Part shown: one piece after another, positions 46,668-56,098 of the stretch
How the letters are laid out: each line of letters opens with the position of its first letter
How positions within the stretch are numbered: position 1 is the first letter of the stretch
NCBI GenBank assembly: GCA_018818835.1
Contig: JAHIRD010000027.1
Coordinates: 124,001 to 188,000, forward strand
Direction of reading: 5' to 3'
Length of the DNA: 64,000 nucleotides
Source of the DNA: Pseudomonadota bacterium
Lineage (GTDB): Bacteria > Desulfobacterota > Desulfobacteria > Desulfobacterales > Desulfolunaceae
Notes under the pieces: model-generated
Seen by the model: the letters and a program-made list of their open reading frames with translations, nothing else
Databases searched by the model: none
What the model was told of the DNA's origin: nothing
Translations under genes and position numbers: made by a program

Positions 46668-47641
46668 ATGATTTTAGTGCCATGATGATCCTTTCAAGTA
46701 TTATTGCCGCCGCCTGCCCCATTATATTTGCTGCCATCGGTGAAACCATTACCGAAAAATCAGGCGTCATCAATTTATCTTTGGATGGAACCATTCTTTT
46801 ATCGGCCATGACGGCTTTTGTCATATCCTATTCAACCGGTTCTGTCTTTCTTGGATTTTTCATGGCCTCTTTGGTGGGTGGTTTTGTGGCCTTGATTGTT
46901 GTTTTTTTTAGTATTTATCTTCGAGTATCCCAGGTGGCTGTGGGTTTTGTTTTAACCTTAACCTGCAGAGATCTCGCTTACTTTATCGGAAACCCTTATT
47001 CGCGTCTCCTTGGCCCACAGGTTCAACCCCTTCCTATCCCTTTTTTGTCCGACCTGCCATTTATTGGTACTGCTTTTTTCTCACATAATGTTGTTGTTTA
47101 CGTTTGTTATATATTTTTTTTCTTTAGCTGGTTCTATATTGAAAAAACGCCCATGGGGCATATTCTTAAAGCCGTTGGAGAACATCCCCACGCAGCCTAC
47201 TCTCGAGGCATACATCCCCATCGAATTCAACTTATATATGGTTTTGTGGGTGGTGTTTTTGTGGGCATTGCGGGTGCTTCATATTCCCTGTTTATGAAAG
47301 CAGGTTGGGGACGCCCCCAGGGATGTGAAGGAATTGGCTGGATTGCCTTGGCCCTTGTTATTTTCGGGGGTTGGAATATTTCAAGGGTTGTCATAGGATG
47401 TTATCTTTTCTCTTTTTTACAGGTCATGGGAATTTTCTTCCAGCAATGGTTTCCGACCTTTCCCTCACCTGTTTTCCAGGTCGCCCCTTTTCCATTGATG
47501 ATTTTTTCTCTGGTGATCATTCATGTTTCTCAAAATGATAAAATTCGTGAGTGGTCTAAAGATAAAAACGTTATTCTATTTTTTCTAAATCGATTTTCTC
47601 ACTCAGCGCCAGCCCATCTGGGAAAACGTTTTCATGTATGA
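46664..47641 (+). CDS. ABC importer permease 2
   Basis: 325 residues, about eight to nine membrane helices. Starts with IIAAACPIIFAAIGETITEKSGVINLSLDGTIL, the hallmark of YufQ/NupQ-type permeases, and has VGGVFVGIAGASYSLF further on. It completes the BMP-type importer. A possible hairpin (AGGCCC...GGGCCCT, 47761-47795) lies downstream. A 63-codon frame starting at 47638 overlaps this stop but has no family and a strange composition. Confidence 0.91.
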   Translation: MNDFSAMMILSSIIAAACPIIFAAIGETITEKSGVINLSLDGTILLSAMTAFVISYSTGSVFLGFFMASLVGGFVALIVVFFSIYLRVSQVAVGFVLTLTCRDLAYFIGNPYSRLLGPQVQPLPIPFLSDLPFIGTAFFSHNVVVYVCYIFFFFSWFYIEKTPMGHILKAVGEHPHAAYSRGIHPHRIQLIYGFVGGVFVGIAGASYSLFMKAGWGRPQGCEGIGWIALALVIFGGWNISRVVIGCYLFSFLQVMGIFFQQWFPTFPSPVFQVAPFPLMIFSLVIIHVSQNDKIREWSKDKNVILFFLNRFSHSAPAHLGKRFHV

Positions 47642-47760
47642 AAATTACAAGTGATCATGATAAATCAGAGGAATTTAAATCCCAGGCATCCGAAAAATGG
47701 CCCCGAAAAAGCCATCAAAACCGACGATCTCCCGCGCCTGAATACCAAACCATACAAAGC

Positions 47761-47795
47761 AGGCCCGGGTGTATAAAAAGTTATATTTGGGCCCT
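47761..47795 (+). terminator. Possible terminator of the ABC importer operon
   Basis: AGGCCC and GGGCCCT flank an inner TATAA-AAAG-TTATA stem. The T-tract follows only 17 bases later, so it is a weak candidate. Confidence 0.35.
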
Positions 47796-47825
47796 ATTTC
47801 AGGGCAGTCATATTTTTACACTCTT

Positions 47826-48641
47826 TTAATACCTAAAAACAAGGGCACACCACCCTGACTCTGATTTTTCCCAGATTAATTTTCCGTGATTGAATTTATA
47901 GGCATTCATTATTTTTTCTTTTTCTTCGTTTTTTATTCCGGATAAAACAATGAGTCCCTTTGGGGAAATCATCCGGGCAATGGGCTCTTGAAAATCCAAA
48001 AGTGTCGGAAAACGTAAATTGGCAATAATCAGATTGTACATCTCAAAATCTATAAATTTATCGCTAACCGTGATATTTTCCGACAGATGATTAATTTTTA
48101 CATTTTCTTCCGCTTCACTGACAGACACAGGATCAATATCAATGGCCAGAACGTGTTTTGCACCAAGTTTTGATGCCACAATAGCCAAAACACCGGTTCC
48201 TGTTCCAATATCCAAAGCATGTGTAATTGAATGATTTGTTTTTTCGTTCATTTCAAAAAGAAAGCTAAGGGCTAAAATTGATAGTCGAGTGGTGGGGTGG
48301 GTTCCGCGACCAAAGGCGATTCCCTTATGGAGACTTACAACGTTTTCACCGAAATCGGATGAATATTCCACATCCGGGGGTTTAAGAATGACGTTGGCGG
48401 ATATTCGAACAGGGCGGCTAAATGAGATGGACAGACAGGTTCTTCCATATAAATCCTGATATTCAATATCTCCCTGGGACACAAGTTTATTAATGATAGC
48501 CCGTGACTGTTTTCGATCAAAGCCCCAAGTATTTCTTATCTCCATACAAAGCTCGGATGGGGTCATGACCTTTTGTCGTTCTTTCATATAATCAACAACC
48601 CAGGCATGAATCACGTCTGCCGACACACTGTGATCCATCAC
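47826..48641 (-). CDS. PrmA-like methyltransferase with winged-helix N-terminus
   Basis: 271 residues. N-terminal 90 residues read as a small helical/winged-helix module (MTPSELCMEIRNTWGFDRKQSRAIINKLV). The C-terminal domain matches PrmA: KGIAFGRGTHPTTRLS, LDIGTGTGVLAIVASKLGA and IIANLRFPTLL. Because the canonical L11-binding domain is missing, L11 may not be its target. It overlaps the 117-residue gene by four bases. Confidence 0.8.
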   Translation of the reverse strand: MMDHSVSADVIHAWVVDYMKERQKVMTPSELCMEIRNTWGFDRKQSRAIINKLVSQGDIEYQDLYGRTCLSISFSRPVRISANVILKPPDVEYSSDFGENVVSLHKGIAFGRGTHPTTRLSILALSFLFEMNEKTNHSITHALDIGTGTGVLAIVASKLGAKHVLAIDIDPVSVSEAEENVKINHLSENITVSDKFIDFEMYNLIIANLRFPTLLDFQEPIARMISPKGLIVLSGIKNEEKEKIMNAYKFNHGKLIWEKSESGWCALVFRY

Positions 48642-48991
48642 TCCAACTCACTGCCTTCTTTTTTAAGAAGATCAGCATACCAAAGGGAGAATTCAAACAT
48701 TCCACGGTATTTATCATTATTGTTCATCAAGGCAAGGGCCATTTCAAAAACACCCTCTCCAAAAGAGACAGAACTTGTTTCTTCCCTGCGTGTCTGAAGA
48801 AACTCATGAACCAGCTCATGAATCGTGCGCTTAGTGATATCTTTGCGAATATCCAGGGGGTCTTTGGGCTCTTGAAAGGGGTCCCACTGATCATATCCCT
48901 GTCTTACAATTCTCTTTTGACCCCGTTTTCCCATGGAATCAAAAATGGCTTTTTTTCTTTGTTCAATAACGTCTTTGCTTAATGCTTCCAT
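48638..48991 (-). CDS. Conserved-looking hypothetical protein
   Basis: 117 residues, soluble, charged and helical (ALSKDVIEQRKKAIFDSMGK, then WDPFQEPKDPLDIRKDITKR). No motif recognised. Tight packing between the YkgJ-type gene (stop at 48994) and the PrmA-like gene (ATGA overlap) suggests a shared operon, so it is likely real. Confidence 0.7.
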   Translation of the reverse strand: MEALSKDVIEQRKKAIFDSMGKRGQKRIVRQGYDQWDPFQEPKDPLDIRKDITKRTIHELVHEFLQTRREETSSVSFGEGVFEMALALMNNNDKYRGMFEFSLWYADLLKKEGSELE

Positions 48992-48993
48992 GA

Positions 48994-49653
48994 CTAATCC
49001 ACAACCTTTAAACTTGGCAAACCCAGGTATTCTTCGTTATAATCCGTCAGAAGACACATGGACACGGGAACAAGAACATCCCCCATTTTCTTGAATTTTG
49101 ATTTTATGTCAAAAACCATGCTGTTCGAAATACTATAAAGTTGTTTGTAGACACTATCCATATTTAACGTCGGATACGGTGTACCTTTTACAAATCCTGA
49201 AAGGCCGCAGGTGTGCCCTATGCCAGCCGCTGACGTGGGAATGCCGTAAACCCTGCATGCAATGGGTCTGTATTCATACATCATACAGGTATTGGTATCA
49301 TCCAGTAAGGGGCAGGCAATTTTTTCCTTTGAAATCCTTTCGATGATTTTATGACTATTTATACCCATCTTATCGGCTTCACTGGCATCTTTTTTTAGTT
49401 TAAATATTTTTCTGTCGGCTTTATCAGCATAGGTGATAATCTCGTGTTTTATTTTTCCGGCAAAATTTTCATCAAATTTCTGTTTAATATACATGGCCTC
49501 AATGAGGGTCAGATCAAAAAGTGCATGACAGCAATCGGCACAACCGGGTTTACAGACAACGCAATCCCCATATTCATTTTTAACCTTGGCGCATACATCA
49601 TCGATATTTTTAACCAAGGTTTCATATTTCTTGAAATAACTTGAAAAATCCAT
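48994..49653 (-). CDS. YkgJ-family cysteine cluster protein
   Basis: 219 residues. Eight-cysteine pattern of the YkgJ (CxxCxxxC) family: CVVCKPGCADCCH near the start, CPLLDDTNTCMMYEYRPIACRVYG in the middle. The cysteines probably bind Zn or an Fe-S cluster; the function is unknown in the family. It starts at 49653, right after a parS-like site. Confidence 0.85.
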   Translation of the reverse strand: MDFSSYFKKYETLVKNIDDVCAKVKNEYGDCVVCKPGCADCCHALFDLTLIEAMYIKQKFDENFAGKIKHEIITYADKADRKIFKLKKDASEADKMGINSHKIIERISKEKIACPLLDDTNTCMMYEYRPIACRVYGIPTSAAGIGHTCGLSGFVKGTPYPTLNMDSVYKQLYSISNSMVFDIKSKFKKMGDVLVPVSMCLLTDYNEEYLGLPSLKVVD

Positions 49654-49666
49654 ACATCCTCTCTAT

Positions 49667-49682
49667 CGTTTCACGTGAAACA
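49667..49682. promoter_or_regulatory. parS-like ParB site
   Basis: CGTTTCACGTGAAACA has the perfect 14-base palindrome GTTTCACGTGAAAC and fills the 29-base gap between mnmE and the YkgJ-type gene. Confidence 0.8.
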
Positions 49683-51062
49683 TCATTTACCAATACAAAA
49701 CGAATGAAATATTCGATCTAATATATCATCATGGACAAAACTACCAATAATTTCTCCGAGACAATTTATACACTCGTTTAAATCTATTGCGATCAATTCA
49801 CAGCCCCGATCTCCTTTAAGGCCATCAATGATTTGTTCATATAACTGCAAGGCCGATTCAATCAACTGAATGTGTCGAACATTGGGAACAATGCTGCTCC
49901 TGTTTTCGGGCAATTCATCAAGGACAGCCTCGCATATTTTCTTTTTTAATTCATCGAGTCCTATTTTTTCCAAAACCGACAATCGAATATCAGGTTTAAT
50001 TTTATTAAAAAGGGCTCCATGGGATGAATGTAAATCAATTTTATTTTCAACAACAACTATTTTTTTTATTTGACGGTATTCATTGTAAATGTCTATCAAT
50101 GATTTCTGTTCTTTTTCATTCAGAGACTGGGATCCATCAAACATGAGTATAATCAAATCGGAAAGCTTCATACGATCAAAGGTCCTGAGAATACCGAGTT
50201 GTTCAACCTGATCCTGGGTATCCTGGATACCTGCCGTATCCGTTATTTCAAAAGGAATGCCTTCAATATTAATTAAATCATCAATTAAATCGCGTGTGGT
50301 CCCCGGAACAGGTGTTACGATGGATTTTTCTTTATTTAAAAGAGCATTCAACAAACTCGATTTTCCAGAATTAGGGGGACCGGCAATGACAATTTTTATA
50401 CCATCCCTGAAGATATTACTGTCATCAAAATTCTGTTTTAATTTCCGGAGGGGATTATAAACAAGCGTTTGCAGGCGATCAACCATCTGACGCTGATCAA
50501 GAATATCTCCAACATCATCCGGAAAATCAATGATGGCTTCGATCCTTGCACGATCATCTGAAAGAACATTTATAATTTCGTTTAATTGATCTTTGAGTTG
50601 CCCGCTGACCTGGGAAACTGCCATATCAAGGGATGTGCTTGTCCGGGCGTTAATAATATCAATTACGGCTTCAGCTTGGGTAAGATCGATGCGTCCATTT
50701 AAATACGCTCGCTTTGTAAACTCACCGGGTTCAGCAAGTTCAGCGCCGCATTTTAGAATTAAATCAAGAATTTTTCTTAAGACGATGGGGCTTGAATGGG
50801 ATTGAATTTCGACAACATCTTCAGCCGTGTATGACTGAGGTCCATTCATATAGAACAACAGGACTTCATCGATGTATTTGCTATTTTTATCAATTATATA
50901 CCCATAATGGATGTGACGAGGCTTAATAAACCGTGGAGGGGTTTTATCGGGATAGACAAAAATTTTTATAGCAATACCAAGGGCATCAATACCGGAGATC
51001 CGGATAATACCAATCCCTCCGCGTCCGGAAGGTGTGGCAATTGCTGTTATGGTCGTATCCAT
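49683..51062 (-). CDS. mnmE: tRNA modification GTPase MnmE
   Basis: 459 residues from ATG 51062 (MDTTITAIATPSGRGG, the family N-terminus; a TTG at 51095 would add 11 residues). Formyl-THF-binding domain, helical domain, G domain with GPPNSGKSSLLNALL (G1), DTAG (G3) and ENKIDL (G4), and C-terminal CIGK with the catalytic cysteine. With MnmG it makes the cmnm5 modification at U34 of tRNAs. Position next to jag/yidC is standard for origin-proximal clusters. Confidence 0.96.
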   Translation of the reverse strand: MDTTITAIATPSGRGGIGIIRISGIDALGIAIKIFVYPDKTPPRFIKPRHIHYGYIIDKNSKYIDEVLLFYMNGPQSYTAEDVVEIQSHSSPIVLRKILDLILKCGAELAEPGEFTKRAYLNGRIDLTQAEAVIDIINARTSTSLDMAVSQVSGQLKDQLNEIINVLSDDRARIEAIIDFPDDVGDILDQRQMVDRLQTLVYNPLRKLKQNFDDSNIFRDGIKIVIAGPPNSGKSSLLNALLNKEKSIVTPVPGTTRDLIDDLINIEGIPFEITDTAGIQDTQDQVEQLGILRTFDRMKLSDLIILMFDGSQSLNEKEQKSLIDIYNEYRQIKKIVVVENKIDLHSSHGALFNKIKPDIRLSVLEKIGLDELKKKICEAVLDELPENRSSIVPNVRHIQLIESALQLYEQIIDGLKGDRGCELIAIDLNECINCLGEIIGSFVHDDILDRIFHSFCIGK

Positions 51063-51146
51063 AAAGTATTCCATAAAATAAAGAACCTGCTCCAATGATA
51101 ATATTCACCAGAGCAGGTTTCACGTTTCATAAATACTATCAAATAA

Positions 51147-52022
51147 TTATGACTTTTTCTTCCTAATGCGACCCTTCTTAGGAAAAATAACAAGTCTTCG
51201 ATAATAACCTTCACCCATGCTCTGGGTCCTTACATTTTTATTGTCTTTCAAAGCAAGATGAACGATTCGTCTGTCCTGGGAAGACATTTGGCTGATTGTA
51301 GAAGGTTTACCGGTTTCCTGGACCTTTTCAGACATTCGAATGGCCATTTTTTCTAAGTTTTCACGACGTTTTTCAAGATATCCTTCGACGTCAATCAAAA
51401 CACGCTTTCTTTCCAGCGAATGTTTATTTACAATTTTATCGACGATATATTGAATCGCTTCGAGATTTTGACCACGTTTTCCAATGATAACGGCCGAATC
51501 TTCACTTGAAACGTGGTAAATTAAACTTTCACCGTCAGACTCAATGTTAACATCAAATACATCAGTAATATACTTGAGCATCAGGACAATGACTTCTTTC
51601 CCAATATCCTCAGGGGATTTGCCTTTATAAAAGTCAGATACAACACGTTCTTTTACCACAACCGGTTGATCAAGATTCTCATCGCTCAAATTATGTTGAT
51701 TGCTTTGAGATTCTTTTCTGGGTTTTGGCTGCACAGGTCGAGTGCTTTTTTCTTTTCGTGGTACGTCGGTTTTTTCAACCTTCTGTTTTTTTACACCAAA
51801 AGCTTCATCCACAAGGTTTGAAACTTTTTGTCTGTTTCTATTCGCTGTTTCAACGCTAACTCTGATTTTAGCTTTTTTATTTCTTATAATCGAAAATATA
51901 CCACTTGAACCATTAGAAATAACGTCATATTTGATTTGATTTTTTGAAATATTGAGAGTCTGGCAAGCCAGCTCAACAGCTTTTTCAACATTCTTGCCTT
52001 CAAATTCTCTACAAGAATTCAT
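51147..52022 (-). CDS. jag: Jag/KhpB RNA-binding protein
   Basis: 291 residues. Jag-N domain (GKNVEKAVELACQTLNISKNQI), a charged linker, KH domain with VIIGKRGQNLEAIQYIV, then R3H domain (SSQDRRIVHLALKDNKNV). It binds RNA and works with the SpoIIIJ/YidC insertase system and with KhpA in other bacteria. It follows yidC after 14 bases. Confidence 0.94.
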   Translation of the reverse strand: MNSCREFEGKNVEKAVELACQTLNISKNQIKYDVISNGSSGIFSIIRNKKAKIRVSVETANRNRQKVSNLVDEAFGVKKQKVEKTDVPRKEKSTRPVQPKPRKESQSNQHNLSDENLDQPVVVKERVVSDFYKGKSPEDIGKEVIVLMLKYITDVFDVNIESDGESLIYHVSSEDSAVIIGKRGQNLEAIQYIVDKIVNKHSLERKRVLIDVEGYLEKRRENLEKMAIRMSEKVQETGKPSTISQMSSQDRRIVHLALKDNKNVRTQSMGEGYYRRLVIFPKKGRIRKKKS

Positions 52023-52036
52023 TAATTCCTCCAGTA

Positions 52037-53674
52037 TTAAGCGTACTTTTTCATGATGTAGTACTGCTGTAAAATCGAAACGATATTGTTAACCAGCCAG
52101 TACAAAACAAGACCTGAAGAAAAATTCATAAAAATAAAAGTCATGAATACAGGCATAAACATCATCATTTTTGCCTGTGTCGGATCACCTGCAGGAGGGG
52201 ACATTTTCTGCTGTAAAAACATTGAAGCGCCCATCAACAGGGTTAAAACAGGTATCCCGGTTGGGGGTTCAAAATAGGGAATGGTGAAATTGAATTGCAA
52301 CAAACGATCCGGAGCTGACAGGTCTGTAATCCAGGCCACGAAGGGAGCGTGGCGAAGTTCTATTGCCGAATAAAGCATTCTGTAGAACGCAAAGAATATG
52401 GGCATCTGAACCACCATAGGTAGACACCCGCTTAATGGATTGACTTTGTATGTTTTATACAAATTCATCATTTCTTCGTTCATTTTTTGCTTGTCACTCT
52501 TATGTTTTTCACGAATTTCAGCAACCAGGGGTTGAAGTTTTTTCATGTCATTCATTGATTTGTAGCTCTTGTTTCCCAAGGGCCACAAAACCAGTTTGAA
52601 AAGAATGGTCAACATAATTATGGCAACCCCATAGTTTCCAATTATTCGTTCATAAATGAAATCCATGAGCATCAGGCATGGTTTTGCAATGATATCAAAC
52701 ATGCCGAAATCGACGACTTTATCCATTTTAAAGCCGATCTTTTTCATGATCGATAAACTTTTTGGCCCTGAATAAATCGAATAATGAAATACTTTTTGTG
52801 ATCCCGGAACCATGGTTCCTGTGTTTTCTAAAAACTGGGCGTTAATAATCTCACTATCTTTTGAATAAGACAAAAACACATCTGATTCAGACTGTTCATC
52901 GGGAATCAAACTCATCAAGAAATAACGGTCTTGGATAGCAACCCAGCGTATATCACCTTTAAAATGATTGCTGTCCTCAATTTTACTTGGTTTAATTTCT
53001 TCTAATTTATTATTTAGATAGACAGAAGGACCTTCAAAAGAAATATTGCTTTTTTCAATAAGGCGATTGGTGAGATTAATAACAAGGTCATCATTAAAAT
53101 TTTGATCTGACGCATTATTTAATGTTACTTTGTAATCAATAAGATAGGTATCTGGCTTAAATTCAAACGTTTTTTGAACGATGAATCCATTGTCGGATAC
53201 CCATGTGTAGGTCAGTGTGCGGCTGCCCTCCTGAATATCGACCACATCATCCGTTTCTGATACGGAAAAGACGGCATTCTCCATACCTTTCATACCATGG
53301 TTTTTAAATTCAATTCCATATGTCCCAACGGGTAATCCGGGATCAATTAATGATTTTAAATCAGACTCGGGAGAATTGTTTTCTTTAAACTTTTTCAGCC
53401 TGATCTGCTTTACAACGGCACCATAATTTGAAATTGAAATTTCATAAAGGGGGGTTATAACCGTTGTAATCTTGAGTTTTTCAGTGGGCTGAACCGCAAT
53501 TGTTTCATCTTTTTTTTCAAAAGTCGTGATTGTATCTTTAGTTGGATTTATCACCTCCTTTTGTGTGTTTTCAACCGGTTGCACATCCGGTTGAGCAGGC
53601 ATAAAAAAATAATTCCACACCACAAATACAATAACTGAAAGTATTATGGCTGTGAACAAATTCTTCTGTTCCAT
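52037..53674 (-). CDS. yidC: Membrane protein insertase YidC
   Basis: 545 residues, gram-negative type. N-terminal helix (FTAIILSVIVFVVWNYFF), a large periplasmic domain (about 30-335), then five helices with YRMLYSAIELRHAPFVAWITDLS and ASMFLQQKMSP. It inserts membrane proteins alone or with SecYEG. The large periplasmic domain excludes a gram-positive SpoIIIJ. Confidence 0.96.
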   Translation of the reverse strand: MEQKNLFTAIILSVIVFVVWNYFFMPAQPDVQPVENTQKEVINPTKDTITTFEKKDETIAVQPTEKLKITTVITPLYEISISNYGAVVKQIRLKKFKENNSPESDLKSLIDPGLPVGTYGIEFKNHGMKGMENAVFSVSETDDVVDIQEGSRTLTYTWVSDNGFIVQKTFEFKPDTYLIDYKVTLNNASDQNFNDDLVINLTNRLIEKSNISFEGPSVYLNNKLEEIKPSKIEDSNHFKGDIRWVAIQDRYFLMSLIPDEQSESDVFLSYSKDSEIINAQFLENTGTMVPGSQKVFHYSIYSGPKSLSIMKKIGFKMDKVVDFGMFDIIAKPCLMLMDFIYERIIGNYGVAIIMLTILFKLVLWPLGNKSYKSMNDMKKLQPLVAEIREKHKSDKQKMNEEMMNLYKTYKVNPLSGCLPMVVQMPIFFAFYRMLYSAIELRHAPFVAWITDLSAPDRLLQFNFTIPYFEPPTGIPVLTLLMGASMFLQQKMSPPAGDPTQAKMMMFMPVFMTFIFMNFSSGLVLYWLVNNIVSILQQYYIMKKYA

Positions 53675-53745
53675 ATTAACTCCTGATTTTAATACAGGTG
53701 AAGTAACAAAAAAAATCGGCGGGTTTTTTAAAAAGAAATGAATTT

Positions 53746-53973
53746 TTATGGTACAGGATCAAAGCCCCCAGGATGAAATGGATGACACTTGAATATTCGC
53801 CTGATAGAAAGGTAGGCGCCTTTAAGTAAACCGTGTCGTTCAAAAGCCTGATAAGCGTATTCTGAACAAGTAGGATAAAAACGACAAGAAGGACCTGTTA
53901 AAGGCGACAAAAATGTTTGATATATTCTGATCAACATCAGTATCGGTATGTTTAATACAGATTTAATTGTCAA
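53746..53973 (-). CDS. yidD: Membrane insertion efficiency factor YidD
   Basis: 75 residues. Hallmark [32 protein letters not shown] and [12 protein letters not shown]. It helps YidC-dependent insertion. It overlaps rnpA by 11 bases, as in many bacteria. Confidence 0.95.
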   Translation of the reverse strand: MTIKSVLNIPILMLIRIYQTFLSPLTGPSCRFYPTCSEYAYQAFERHGLLKGAYLSIRRIFKCHPFHPGGFDPVP

Positions 53974-54307
53974 TTTTTATAGTAACTTCCTTCAGAGACT
54001 TAAACAGGTTATGACTTTGTTTAAATGATGCGGATTTTTTTGCAATAAAATTTAAATCCACATGTTTAAAAAGCATAGACCTGTTTATTCGAAAAAATTC
54101 ACGTATTATTCTTTTTATTCTGTTTCTTTCAACAGCGCAGCCGACTTTTTTTGATACGGTAATTCCCAAGCGTGAATTAATTAATTCATTGATTTTATAA
54201 ACAAGAATAAAATCCTTGTTTTCAATTTTCTTTCCGCTAAATCGAAGTACCTGATATTCCTTCGATTTTAATAATTTATCTTGTTTATTTAAAGAAAATT
54301 CACGCAA
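53963..54307 (-). CDS. rnpA: Ribonuclease P protein component
   Basis: 114 residues. RNR motif in [16 protein letters not shown], plus [12 protein letters not shown] at the centre; basic throughout. It is the protein subunit of RNase P for 5' tRNA maturation. It follows rpmH after 23 bases. Confidence 0.95.
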   Translation of the reverse strand: MREFSLNKQDKLLKSKEYQVLRFSGKKIENKDFILVYKINELINSRLGITVSKKVGCAVERNRIKRIIREFFRINRSMLFKHVDLNFIAKKSASFKQSHNLFKSLKEVTIKIDN

Positions 54308-54330
54308 TGACCTATGTCCGTAATACGAAA

Positions 54331-54465
54331 TTAAGCGGAAAGTTTCTTTCGTCCTCTGGCACGACGTCTGTTAATGACCCTTCTACCAGCAGCAGATGCC
54401 ATTCTGATTAAAAAACCGTGTTTTCTTGACCGTTTGATTTTGCTGGGCTGATATGTTCTTTTCAT
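54331..54465 (-). CDS. rpmH: Ribosomal protein L34
   Basis: 44 residues, full length: [18 protein letters not shown]..., ending GRKKLSA. Very basic, with the family core [10 protein letters not shown] and RRRARGRK. It is the first gene of the rpmH-rnpA-yidD-yidC-jag operon on this strand. A TTGACA promoter lies upstream. Confidence 0.97.
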   Translation of the reverse strand: MKRTYQPSKIKRSRKHGFLIRMASAAGRRVINRRRARGRKKLSA

Positions 54466-54522
54466 TTTTTAAGACCTTTATCCCTTATATATTATAGAAT
54501 ATCTCATTGTAATAGTTATATT

Positions 54523-54531
54523 TTATCCACC
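54523..54531 (+). promoter_or_regulatory. DnaA-box-like site
   Basis: TTATCCACC differs from the consensus TTATCCACA in one base. It lies between the rpmH promoter and its start codon. A single box is not an origin. Confidence 0.4.
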
Positions 54532-54543
54532 AGTTAACCTGAA

Positions 54544-54573
54544 GATATAAACATACTTTTTTAATTTTGTCAA
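54544..54573 (-). promoter_or_regulatory. rpmH promoter
   Basis: On the minus strand TTGACA (54573-54568) and TATATC (54549-54544) are 18 bases apart. It overlaps the 3' end of the ribonuclease G gene and gives a leader of about 70 bases. Confidence 0.6.
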
Positions 54574-56093
54574 TATTGAATTTTTTCAGTTATTTCAAAT
54601 TCTTCAATATGATAATTGGCGTTTTTTTGTATTCTGATATGGCGTCCCAACTCTTTTTCAAGTCGCAATACAATATTGGACTCTTCTCTCAAAATATAAT
54701 CAGCCATTTCAGGATTAACACGGACGATAAATTCAGACCCGGCCATATCCCTGCAGTGCCGATTTATCTCCCTATATATTTTCTGCACAACGGTTTTTTT
54801 GGATAAAATAAATCCATCTCCACCACAGTTAGGACAGTTTTCACATAAAATTTTGTTCAGGGATTTTCTTACCCTTTTTCGTGTCATTTGAATCAGACCA
54901 ATTTCAGACATGGGTAAAATATTGGTTTTACTTTTATCGTTTTTAAAGACCTCTTTGAGTTCTTCAAAAATACGAAGTTTATTTTCTTCGTTTTCCATAT
55001 CTATGACATCAAGAATGATAATACCACCAATATTTCGGAGTCTGATCTGGTAAGCAATCTCTTTGATGGCTTCCAGGTTTGTTTTAAATATGGTTTCTTC
55101 AAAATTCTGCTTACCCACATATCTCCCCGTATTGACATCGATGGATGTCAAGGCTTCGGTATGCTCTATAACGATATAACCACCTGATTTAAGCCAAACT
55201 TTCTTTTTTAAAGCACGAGATATGTCACCTTCGATATTGTAAAAATCATAAATGGGCTCCTGACCATCGTAAAGTTCAACTTTTACTTTGAGTTCAGGCA
55301 TTATTTTCCGTAAAAAACTTTTTATGGATTCATAACCGATACTTGAATCAATGATCAGTTTATTGGCCTCATGGGTGATCAAATCCCTGATGGCCCTGAA
55401 TGTTACTTTTAAATCACGGTGGAGTGTGTACGGGGCACTATACTGTCTGTATCGTCTTTTTATATTTTCCCATGAATTGACAAGTAAGTCTATTTCAGTG
55501 CTTAGCTGGTCATCATCTATCCCTTCACTGGCCGTTCTAAATATATAACCATATTTGACCTTACGGTTTGTAAACAGTATTTCTTTGAGACGAGTTCTTT
55601 CCTCTTCATTATTAATGCGTTTTGAAATACCAATATGATCCACATTGGGCATAAGAACCAGATATCGTCCCGGAATAGAAATATACATGGAAACGCGTGC
55701 TCCTTTTGTGCCTATTGGAGCTTTAACGATTTGTACCATGATCTGCTGACCATCACGGAGCAGTTGTTCAATGGGTATATTTCGTGATGTATTATCAGGC
55801 AGGAAATCTTCTTTATCCTGAATAACAATTCCGTTTTCCGGGGGTTCATCCGCATCAAGATTCTGTTTTTTAATAACATCATCCACATATAAAAATGCGG
55901 CTTGTTTTAAACCTATATCCACAAAGGCGGCCTGCATGCCTGGGAGAACACGCTGAACCGTCCCTTTATAAATATTCCCTGTGATGTTTTCTTCATCACC
56001 ACGCTCAATGAATAATTCCGTGATATTACCATCTTCAATTAAGGCGACACGGGTTTCATTTTCTGTAACGTTTACAATTAACTCTTTATACAT
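54570..56093 (-). CDS. rng: Ribonuclease G
   Basis: 507 residues. S1-like RNA-binding domain in the N-terminus (ERGDEENITGNIYKGTVQRVLPGMQAAFVDIG), then the RNase E/G catalytic core with IILDVIDME (Mg-binding Asp) and CENCPNCGGDG for Zn. No long RNase E C-terminal scaffold, so RNase G is the better name. It matures 16S rRNA and processes mRNA. It follows the radical SAM/DUF2344 gene after five bases, a common pairing. Confidence 0.94.
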   Translation of the reverse strand: MYKELIVNVTENETRVALIEDGNITELFIERGDEENITGNIYKGTVQRVLPGMQAAFVDIGLKQAAFLYVDDVIKKQNLDADEPPENGIVIQDKEDFLPDNTSRNIPIEQLLRDGQQIMVQIVKAPIGTKGARVSMYISIPGRYLVLMPNVDHIGISKRINNEEERTRLKEILFTNRKVKYGYIFRTASEGIDDDQLSTEIDLLVNSWENIKRRYRQYSAPYTLHRDLKVTFRAIRDLITHEANKLIIDSSIGYESIKSFLRKIMPELKVKVELYDGQEPIYDFYNIEGDISRALKKKVWLKSGGYIVIEHTEALTSIDVNTGRYVGKQNFEETIFKTNLEAIKEIAYQIRLRNIGGIIILDVIDMENEENKLRIFEELKEVFKNDKSKTNILPMSEIGLIQMTRKRVRKSLNKILCENCPNCGGDGFILSKKTVVQKIYREINRHCRDMAGSEFIVRVNPEMADYILREESNIVLRLEKELGRHIRIQKNANYHIEEFEITEKIQY

Positions 56094-56098
56094 AATAA

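Noticed and set aside
47638-47829. 63-codon frame after the second permease
   Set aside because: It overlaps the stop by chance, has a tail like random sequence and covers the candidate terminator.
51115-51132. GGTTTCACGTTTCAT as a parS site
   Set aside because: Only one half-site is present.
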